Shown here piece after piece: positions 1-5,213 of a stretch of DNA of 7,479 nt. Numbering within the stretch: position 1 is the stretch's first letter; each line of letters starts with the position of its first letter. The notes under the pieces were generated by a model. It searched no databases. It was not told where the DNA came from and was given only the letters and a program-made list of their open reading frames with translations. The stretch comes from Balneolales bacterium (lineage in GTDB: Bacteria; Bacteroidota; Rhodothermia; Balneolales; Natronogracilivirgulaceae): the NCBI GenBank assembly GCA_007131625.1, contig SLQC01000250.1, positions 1 through 7,479 of the forward strand, in the 5' to 3' direction. The translations under genes and the position numbers were made by a program.

Positions 1-1083
1 GAGCTGGGCGGATGGGTGATTGCCGGAAGGAAGCTTACCTGTAATAATGCGCAAAAGTTTACGCTGCCGGACGGACTGACGATCGAATCCGGGGGATATA
101 TGCTGTTGTGGGCAGATGGGAGAGGAGTGGCCGAATCCGCTGTACACACCTCATTTATTTTGCCGGAAAACGGAGGTGCCATCGGACTGTACGGACCTGA
201 ATGGGCGGAATTCCCTGTCATCGATACCGTGTCCTATGCGTCTGCCGATGTTACACATGACATCTCAATGGGGCGCATGGGGTTTTCCGGTAATGACCAC
301 TCGGGATTCTGGTTGCCGATGAACGATCCTTCACCGGGAGAGGAGAACCGGCTGGCACGGCTGAAGCAGGTCGCTTCGTTTCCGCTGGACATCAGTGATC
401 CGTCGGGGCTGGGTCTGGATCATACCGGAAATTACCTTTGGACCGTGAGCGACGATCCGGGCGGCAGTATCTACAAGATCACCCGTACCGGCGACATACT
501 GATCGAGTTGCCGGTAGATGGCCATGATATGGAAAGCATTACGCAGCATCCCTTCAATTATTCGCTGTGGGTGGCCGAGGAGCGAAAGAGGGAGATCGTT
601 CAGTTCGATACGCTCGGTAATGAAATACAGCGCTTTCCGGTCGAAGTAGAGAAGCAACAGGAGAACGATGGCCTCGAAGGCATTACCATCAATCCGGCCA
701 ATAATCATATTTTTCTGGTAAATAAACGGCTTCCACGCGTTCTAATTGAGCTCGATGTTACTCAGGCGGTCGAACAGCAGCAAATTCAATATACACCGGT
801 CAATTTTCGGGCGGAGGAGGATGCCCATGGTGTGACTTTGGCCGGACTTTTTTTTGAGGCCGGTCCGGACCGGCTCTGGGTTGTGAGCGATGAAGCCCGT
901 GCCGTTTTTGTGATGGATTTGAAGGGGCGGCCGCTGGCCGCTTTCGATGCCGGTGCTCATGACCTCGAAGCAATCGCTCTGGTCACAAATGACAACCGGA
1001 TCTATCTGGTGAGTGACAGTGATCAGACGCTGTACGAATATGAATATCCGGATCCTTTGAGACTTCTATCGCCAACTGACTGA
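1..1083 (+). CDS. Lamin-tail domain / SdiA-regulated (YjiK-like) beta-propeller protein, 5' partial
   Basis: The reading frame is open from the first base of the window (codons for E-L-G-G-W-V-I), so the GTG at 16 is an internal codon and the true start lies upstream. The TGA stop is at 1081-1083. Window residues 1 to about 115 resemble a lamin tail domain: a GGWVI strand, then FTLPDG, SGGYMLLWADG, ENGGAIGLYG, a DTVSY strand, SMGRM and a closing PSPGEEN. From about residue 120 to the end the protein resembles the SdiA-regulated/YjiK family, an extracytoplasmic beta-propeller related to esterase-like phytases. Evidence is SGLGLDHTGNYLWTVSDD and three spaced Asp/Glu motifs: HDMESIT (175-181), DGLEGIT (223-229) and HDLEAIA (320-326). 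Lamin tail domains in bacteria usually occur in secreted or surface proteins, so export is likely, but the signal peptide is outside the window. No enzymatic activity or ligand can be assigned from sequence alone. It is separated from the next gene by about 400 bases. Confidence 0.85.
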   Translation, partial: ELGGWVIAGRKLTCNNAQKFTLPDGLTIESGGYMLLWADGRGVAESAVHTSFILPENGGAIGLYGPEWAEFPVIDTVSYASADVTHDISMGRMGFSGNDHSGFWLPMNDPSPGEENRLARLKQVASFPLDISDPSGLGLDHTGNYLWTVSDDPGGSIYKITRTGDILIELPVDGHDMESITQHPFNYSLWVAEERKREIVQFDTLGNEIQRFPVEVEKQQENDGLEGITINPANNHIFLVNKRLPRVLIELDVTQAVEQQQIQYTPVNFRAEEDAHGVTLAGLFFEAGPDRLWVVSDEARAVFVMDLKGRPLAAFDAGAHDLEAIALVTNDNRIYLVSDSDQTLYEYEYPDPLRLLSPTD

Positions 1084-1481
1084 ATAAACTTCTTCCGACC
1101 GTACGTTTCTTCCCCATATGTCATTTTCTTTCCCCCTTTTGTCCGATTTTCAGTACCTTTCTCTTCATTTGAAAACCAGTACAGCAGGAATTTAGCAGAG
1201 GCAAAGCAGTTGTTGCATAATGGACAAGAAAAAGGAGTCAAACGTGTGTGTTTCCTTCAGGTTATCGTACCGAATTAAAAGTTTATGTTTAAGAGTTTAT
1301 TAGATCAAGCAAATTACAAACGTAAGGCTTTTTGCAACCAACCGACAAATTTCAAGCAAGCGTTATTTTGCAAGCTATTGTCATATTTCAATTTATTAAC
1401 ATACCGTAATTTGTCAACATACCGTAATATACCAACATACCACAATTTATCAACATACCACAATCGATCATAGTACCGCAG
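1084..1481. other. Intergenic spacer between propeller gene and first S9 peptidase
   Basis: This 398-base stretch has no gene I can support. The first 80 bases are strikingly pyrimidine-rich on the plus strand, with runs of T and C. No stem followed by a T-tract is seen, so no intrinsic terminator is called for the upstream gene. An AAGGAG sequence at 1232-1237 stands six bases before a GTG, but the frame there closes after 19 codons. The 3' part is AT-rich and contains the 18-bp tandem repeats. No clear promoter with good -35 and -10 boxes was found for the peptidase gene, although one must lie somewhere here unless the gene is read through from upstream. Confidence 0.7.
1398..1469. repeat. 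Four 18-bp tandem repeats just upstream of S9 peptidase start
   Basis: Four head-to-tail 18-bp units occupy 1398-1415, 1416-1433, 1434-1451 and 1452-1469. All begin AACATACC and are otherwise close (for example AACATACCGTAATTTGTC). Units 1 and 2 carry CCGTAA, while units 3 and 4 carry CCACAA. A degenerate fifth unit can be seen at 1380-1397. The array ends 12 bases before the GTG start at 1482. The period is a multiple of three, so a 62-codon frame (1285-1473) reads the array as a hexapeptide repeat of the form Y-R/H-N-x-S/P-T. In the frame of the peptidase, units 1 and 2 contain TAA and units 3 and 4 do not. A role in expression is inference. Confidence 0.9.
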
Positions 1482-3935
1482 GTGACACGATTAGTACAAA
1501 TCGGGTTAATGTTTTTACTGGTCACTGTTACTGGGTCGTGTACCGGTCTGGAGCGGGCTCAGATGGAAGTAGCGACAGATGAGGCCAGAGGGAATCCGGT
1601 TACCGTGTGGGATTATCGAAGAGCGGAACAACTTCTAAGCTGGAATCTGCAGTCAAAGGTACTTGGAAGTAATATTCGTCCGGAATGGATCGATGACGAC
1701 CGTTTTTGGTACAGGGTCCGTACGGTAGACGGTTACCGGTTTTTTAGAGTAAACCCTGATGAAACTGAAAAAATTGCGGCATTCGACCAGGAAAAGCTGG
1801 CCCAATCGCTGGCGAAAGTGCTCGACAAAAGAATTTCGGCTTGGCAGCTGCCGTTTTCGACATTTCGTTATGCTAAAGATGAATTAGCTATCCGATTTGT
1901 TGCAGATGATATAAAATGGGAGTGCGATCTTGTGCAGTATGAGTGTTTAGAAGCCGATGCGTCGGCGCGTCCGGATAACAGTGTGCTATCGCCCGACAAA
2001 AAATGGGCTGCCTATATCCGGGACCACAATCTTCGGGTGAGAAACCTGGAATCCGGCGAGGATGTCGCATTGACAAAATCAGGTACTGAACGACATGGTT
2101 TCGCAACAAATTCCCAGGGTTGGTTCCGGTCCGACACACCTGTGCTTCACTGGTCGCCCGATTCCCGGAAAATCGCCACATATCAGCTGGATGAACGGGA
2201 AGTAAAAGAAATGCATCTGCTTGAAACTGCCAGGGATCGACCGATTATTGACTCCTGGCCTTATGCGCTGCCAGGCGACGCAGCAGTTCCGATGCTGGAG
2301 CGCGTGGTTCTGGATATTGACACCCGGCGCAAGATTCGTCTGGACGTAGAACCGTCCCATCAACGCACTTCAAACTGTTGCGGACTTGAACGGGGGGATT
2401 ACTGGGCGGATATCGACTGGAGCGACGACGCATCACAGATGGCTTTCGTGACCACATCGCGCGATTACCGGGAGGTCAATCTTTATGTAGCCGATACCGA
2501 AACCGGAGATGTGCGGCATATTTACAGAGAAACTGCCGAAACCTTTTTCGAATCGAACCTCACCTCTCGTGGCATTCCAAATTGGCGGGTACTTTTTGAG
2601 CGTGATCAGTTTATCTGGTTTACGCGTCAGGATGAGTGGGGGCACTTATATCTGCACGATCTGAACGACGGTTCCCTGGTGCACCGTATCACTGAAGGTG
2701 AATGGAATGTGGTGGATTTACTCCATATTGATGATAAAGGGGGTGACGTCTGGTTCACAGCAGCCGGGAAAATACCGAATCAGGATCCCTATTTGACACA
2801 GCTTTACAAGGCATGCTTAAACACCGGTTTTGGTTGCGGGATGGATGACGGTGGAGTTAGAGATGGAGACAGCAATAGAGTTTGTGGCAACGATAGAGAT
2901 GGAGACAGCGACGGTGGCAGGGGAAGGGATGTCGGCTTTTTCCAACCAAAGCATCTGACGCCGGAAGTGGCCAATCATCAGATCCATATATCACCCTCAG
3001 GACGATTTTTTACCGATGAATACTCCACTTTTCGTCATCCGTCCGAGACTGTATTGCGTAATGCAGACGGTGAAATTGTGATGTCCATGGAGACAGCCGA
3101 TATCAGCAACCTGAATGAAACAGCATGGTCTGCCCCGGAGCCTTTTACGGTGAAAGCCCGCGACGGAGAAACCGATTTGTACGGCATTCTTATTCTCCCG
3201 TCTGGTTTCGATCCAGAAAAATCGTGGCCGGTTGTTGTCAGCATATATCCGGGTCCGCAAATCGGAAGTGTAGGGACCCGCAGTTTCTCCGTGAGCCGAC
3301 GGGGTCAGGCGCATGCTCTGGCGGAACTGGGTTTCGTGGTAGTCATGATCGACGCTCTCGGCACACCGCTTCGATCCAAGTCGTTCCACACTGCATGGTA
3401 TGGGAATATGATCGATAACGGCATTGAAGATCAGATAACCGGGTTGCAGCAGCTGGCCGAACGGTATGACTGGATCGATATCGATCGGGCGGGCATATAC
3501 GGCCACTCGGGTGGTGGTTATGCGACCGCGAGCGCACTGCTGCGGTTTCCCGGTGTCTTCCGGGCCGGTGTGGCCAGTGCCGGTAATATGGATAACCGGG
3601 GTTACACCTATTACTGGGGTGAAAAATATCAGGGTCCACGCAAAGAGGAAGATGGTAAGGATACTTTTACACGGCAAGCTGTTCACCGGCTGGCAGGCCG
3701 GCTTGAGGACCAGCTGCTCCTGTCATACGGCACCATGGACAGCAACGTACATCCCAATATGACATTGCTTTTGATCGATGAACTGATCAAAGAAAACAAA
3801 AATTTCGATCTCGTTGTTATGCCCAACAGAGGACACGGATACGGCAATGAATCGTATCATATTCGCCGGACCTGGGACTTTTTTGTTCGCCATCTTCTCG
3901 AAACTGATCCACCCAGGGAATATCGTATTCAGTAA
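1482..3935 (+). CDS. Exported S9 family peptidase, dipeptidyl-peptidase IV type
   Basis: An 817-residue serine peptidase of family S9, expected to cleave short peptides, probably releasing N-terminal dipeptides, outside the cytoplasm. Residues 1-20 form a short hydrophobic export signal ending GSC. This resembles a lipoprotein signal, but the -3 residue is Thr, so lipidation is uncertain. A DPPIV_N-type beta-propeller spans about 90-540, with strands such as LSPDKKWAAYIRD and LHWSPDSRKIATYQLD. An alpha/beta-hydrolase domain follows from about 560 to 810. The nucleophile is Ser676 in GHSGGGY, the acid Asp753 in GTMDSNVHP and the base His785 in NRGHGYG. The paired-Glu motif (WVYEEE type) of mammalian DPP4 is absent at the expected place, where GWFRSDTP is found instead, as I recall for a bacterial subfamily. 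Residues about 445-488 are an Asp/Gly/Arg-rich insert. The GTG start is chosen because it gives a complete signal; ATG at 1509 is an alternative that would leave only a short hydrophobic stretch. No Shine-Dalgarno sequence is seen. Confidence 0.95.
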   Translation: MTRLVQIGLMFLLVTVTGSCTGLERAQMEVATDEARGNPVTVWDYRRAEQLLSWNLQSKVLGSNIRPEWIDDDRFWYRVRTVDGYRFFRVNPDETEKIAAFDQEKLAQSLAKVLDKRISAWQLPFSTFRYAKDELAIRFVADDIKWECDLVQYECLEADASARPDNSVLSPDKKWAAYIRDHNLRVRNLESGEDVALTKSGTERHGFATNSQGWFRSDTPVLHWSPDSRKIATYQLDEREVKEMHLLETARDRPIIDSWPYALPGDAAVPMLERVVLDIDTRRKIRLDVEPSHQRTSNCCGLERGDYWADIDWSDDASQMAFVTTSRDYREVNLYVADTETGDVRHIYRETAETFFESNLTSRGIPNWRVLFERDQFIWFTRQDEWGHLYLHDLNDGSLVHRITEGEWNVVDLLHIDDKGGDVWFTAAGKIPNQDPYLTQLYKACLNTGFGCGMDDGGVRDGDSNRVCGNDRDGDSDGGRGRDVGFFQPKHLTPEVANHQIHISPSGRFFTDEYSTFRHPSETVLRNADGEIVMSMETADISNLNETAWSAPEPFTVKARDGETDLYGILILPSGFDPEKSWPVVVSIYPGPQIGSVGTRSFSVSRRGQAHALAELGFVVVMIDALGTPLRSKSFHTAWYGNMIDNGIEDQITGLQQLAERYDWIDIDRAGIYGHSGGGYATASALLRFPGVFRAGVASAGNMDNRGYTYYWGEKYQGPRKEEDGKDTFTRQAVHRLAGRLEDQLLLSYGTMDSNVHPNMTLLLIDELIKENKNFDLVVMPNRGHGYGNESYHIRRTWDFFVRHLLETDPPREYRIQ
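2858..2909 (+). repeat. 16-bp direct repeat inside the S9 peptidase insert
   Basis: The 16 bases TAGAGATGGAGACAGC occur exactly at 2858-2873 and again at 2894-2909, a period of 36 bases or 12 codons. They encode the repeated peptide R-D-G-D-S at residues 460-464 and 472-476. This suggests that the insert grew by local duplication. The second copy continues as DGDSDG (residues 473-478), which fits the DxDxDG core of calcium-binding loops. The residue that should close a canonical 12-residue EF-hand loop is not acidic, so calcium binding is only a suggestion. Confidence 0.9.
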
Positions 3936-4005
3936 TAATGTTTCTTTGCAATCAGGTTTCCTCTGTGTTCAATCCGGCCTCCAGGACGAGACAATTATGA
4001 CAGGC

Positions 4006-4040
4006 AATAATATGGCAGAGAAATAATATGGCAGAGAAAT
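4006..4040. repeat. 16-bp tandem duplication (AATAATATGGCAGAGA)
   Basis: The unit AATAATATGGCAGAGA is present at 4006-4021 and 4022-4037, followed by AAT of a third copy. A shorter related piece, GGCAGAG, recurs at 4051-4057. Each full unit contains ATG-GCA-GAG-AAA, but the frames end at once or within a few codons, so it is not coding. It looks like a simple slippage duplication. Confidence 0.85.
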
Positions 4041-4343
4041 GCTTTTAAGTGGCAGAGCCGTCGGGTGGGGGTTAGTCTGGCTCGGATATCCGTCATACTG
4101 TTCAACCAGTTCACAAACAGATGGCTGATTCATAAAAAAAGATTATTCAGGGTCTCGATTTTCTTTGATTTAGAAATACGTTTCTTACTGACCATTAAGC
4201 TTTTTTTTCTGATTCGGATTTCACCTTTTGGATGAAAATACATAATCTTCTATCTTGCTGAAAGAACATCAGTTATAGATACATACCATTCTTGATGTAC
4301 TGATTTAGGAATGAGATATAAGAACAGCAATATAAGATCATAT

Positions 4344-4355
4344 AACACATGTGTT
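4344..4355. promoter_or_regulatory. 12-bp perfect palindrome, possible operator
   Basis: AACACATGTGTT is identical to its reverse complement. It lies about 13 bases upstream of the -35 box of the candidate promoter for the 113-residue protein gene. The position would suit a dimeric transcription factor, more probably an activator. A 12-bp palindrome can also arise by chance, and no regulator gene lies in the window. Confidence 0.35.
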
Positions 4356-4367
4356 GTTACTAGTCAT

Positions 4368-4396
4368 TTGGGACTGAAAACATTTAAAAATATAAC
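4368..4396 (+). promoter_or_regulatory. Candidate sigma-70-like promoter for the 113-residue protein gene
   Basis: TTGGGA (4368-4373) and TATAAC (4391-4396) are separated by exactly 17 bases, matching 4 of 6 and 5 of 6 consensus positions. Transcription would start near 4403, giving a leader of about 58 bases. That leader includes an imperfect GC-rich inverted repeat (CCGGGGA near 4400, TCCCGGG near 4419). If the organism uses the Bacteroidota primary sigma factor, whose -7 box differs (TAnnTTTG), this match loses weight. Confidence 0.4.
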
Positions 4397-4460
4397 AGCC
4401 GGGGAGCGTCTTCGTTATCCCGGGAGTCCATTCATTTAAATCAAATCACCACTTACCATT

Positions 4461-4802
4461 ATGAAGTTAGTTGATCAGGAAGGAAATGAAATCACAAGCA
4501 AGAAAAACGAAAAAGCCCAGGAGCTGGAAAAGCAACTTGCCCAAAAGGCACATACCCTGGTGGAACCGCTGATAAACAAATTACAGCTGGCAAATCAACA
4601 GATCGGGCAGGAACAACTGATGCAGATCACATCCATGGCGCATCAGATGATCTTCAATCGAATGATATTCAATCTGATTCAAAAAGTCGGTGTTCAAAAT
4701 ATAAGTGAGTTGGTTGGGGAGAACGATGTAGAAGAGCTAAAAACTGCATTTTCCAATCAGTTTAAAGTCGGCCCTCCGGATCAGAAGCCTCCAGAGGCTT
4801 AA
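4461..4802 (+). CDS. Hypothetical 113-residue helical protein
   Basis: I do not recognise a family. The protein has no signal peptide or membrane segment and is rich in Lys, Glu and Gln. Residues about 14-50 look like a long amphipathic or coiled-coil helix with heptad-like spacing of Leu and Ile. Residues 63-71 contain a short duplication, MIFN-R-MIFN, matched in the DNA by a 15-bp tandem repeat with 12 of 15 identities. A second helix and a Pro-rich tail (PPDQKPPEA) follow. It is probably cytoplasmic. The ATG start is the first in frame and lies about 58 bases after a candidate transcription start; no Shine-Dalgarno sequence is evident. The stop is only five bases before the ATG of the msrA remnant, so the two may once have been co-transcribed. 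Codon pattern and composition look like a real gene. Confidence 0.75.
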   Translation: MKLVDQEGNEITSKKNEKAQELEKQLAQKAHTLVEPLINKLQLANQQIGQEQLMQITSMAHQMIFNRMIFNLIQKVGVQNISELVGENDVEELKTAFSNQFKVGPPDQKPPEA

Positions 4803-4807
4803 ACGGA

Positions 4808-5073
4808 ATGGTAAAAGAAGCAAAAGCGACATTCGGAGCAGGCTGTTTTTTGTGAAGAGAGGCTGTCTTCAAACGGGTCCGGAGGGTCCGATCCGTCATA
4901 CCTTTTTAATGATCCGATTGTGACGGAAATCTCACCGTTTGAAGCTTTTTATGAAGCAGAAGAAGGGCATCAGGACTTTTTTTTAGCGAAATCCGGACCA
5001 GGGATATTGCCAGTTGGTGATTCAGCCGAAACTTGATAAATTCCAATCACTGTTTCGGGAAAAACTGAATTAG
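4808..5073 (+). pseudogene. msrA: Peptide methionine sulfoxide reductase (MsrA) remnant
   Basis: Intact MsrA reduces methionine-S-sulfoxide in proteins, using the Cys of a GCFW motif near the N-terminus. The first 31 codons (4808-4900) read MVKEAKATFGAGCF, then a Leu codon and TGA where Trp-Gly are expected, then REAVFKRV. That matches the MsrA start (ATFGAGCFWG-x-E-A-x-F) with Trp changed to Leu and Gly to stop. From 4902 another frame gives LFNDPIVTEI, PFEAFYEAEEGHQDFF, the typical MsrA C-terminal region. After the T8 run a +1 shift is needed, and the frame from 4990 reads NPDQGYCQLVIQPKL and on to LFREKLN with a TAG at 5071-5073. Roughly 90 codons of the central domain are missing compared with the usual length of about 175-180. 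The gene therefore has a nonsense codon, an internal deletion and a frameshift, and cannot make an active enzyme. It begins five bases after the upstream stop. Confidence 0.92.
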
Positions 5074-5098
5074 TTCGGTAATCACACCGGTTTATAGT
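5070..5098 (+). promoter_or_regulatory. Weak candidate promoter for the second S9 peptidase
   Basis: A TATAGT box (5093-5098, 5 of 6 to consensus) follows TTAGTT (5070-5075, a poor -35) after 17 bases, at the very end of the msrA remnant. A short inverted repeat, CGGT/ACCG, lies in the spacer. The hairpin at 5150-5186 would fall in the transcribed leader. The assignment is tentative. Confidence 0.25.
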
Positions 5099-5149
5099 AA
5101 TATTTGAAATACGAGACGTCGATGAAACTTCCATGACTGGTAACCGACA

Positions 5150-5186
5150 CACAGGAGTATGGTTAAAGTTATGGATACTCCATGTG
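5150..5186 (+). promoter_or_regulatory. Bulged hairpin in the leader of the second S9 peptidase
   Basis: CACAGGAGTAT (5150-5160) pairs with ATACTCC-A-TGTG (5175-5186). This gives eleven base pairs broken only by one bulged A at 5182, with a 14-base loop. The inner seven pairs (GGAGTAT/ATACTCC) are perfect. The structure ends 27 bases before the ATG at 5214, in a short and otherwise AT-rich leader. No T-tract follows, so it is not a standard intrinsic terminator. It may be an RNA element affecting translation or stability, or a DNA operator; the sequence cannot decide. Confidence 0.55.
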
Positions 5187-5213
5187 ACCTTATAAATTAA
5201 AAATTTTAAACGC

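Larger units (their letters stand above)
3936..4460. other. AT-rich intergenic spacer, 525 bases
   Basis: No gene is supported here. The spacer contains a 16-bp tandem duplication near 4006-4040, a T8 run at about 4201-4208 without a convincing preceding stem, a 12-bp palindrome at 4344-4355 and a candidate promoter at 4368-4396. A 29-codon frame at 4039-4128 begins MLLSGRAVGWG and could be a short membrane-like peptide or a gene remnant, but nothing else supports it. The sequence is clearly more AT-rich than the genes on either side. Confidence 0.65.

Noticed and set aside
1023..1241. 72-codon minus-strand frame
   Set aside because: It overlaps the end of the first gene and reads the complement of a pyrimidine-rich spacer, with low-complexity ends and no recognisable family.
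1084..1278. Open frame continuing after the TGA of the first gene to a TAA at 1276, about 64 codons
   Set aside because: It has no start codon and begins with a pyrimidine-driven run of Phe, Pro and Ser. Stop-codon readthrough has no support, although the part near 1165-1240 reads somewhat like protein.
1220..1303. Short frame with AAGGAG six bases before a GTG at 1244
   Set aside because: The ribosome site is good, but the peptide is only 19 codons (27 from the ATG at 1220), unlike any leader I know, and is followed by no attenuator-like structure.
1398..1469. CRISPR array
   Set aside because: The units are directly tandem with no unique spacers and are only 18 bp long.
1285..1473. 62-codon plus-strand frame ending in a hexapeptide repeat
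   Set aside because: There is no ribosome binding site, no family resemblance and a composition dictated by AT-rich repeats. The frame is open mainly because the repeat period is a multiple of three, so it is recorded as a repeat rather than a gene.
2997..3686. 229-codon minus-strand frame
   Set aside because: It lies entirely antisense to the catalytic half of the first S9 peptidase, which has every family motif; the frame is a shadow.
4039..4128. 29-codon frame beginning MLLSGRAVGWG
   Set aside because: It starts within the tandem duplication, lacks a clear ribosome site and is too short to judge. It might be a gene remnant but no family could be named.
4195..4212. T8 run as a possible terminator for the first peptidase
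   Set aside because: No stable stem directly precedes it. The nearest hairpin (AGAAA/TTTCT) is short, AT-only apart from one pair, and too far upstream.
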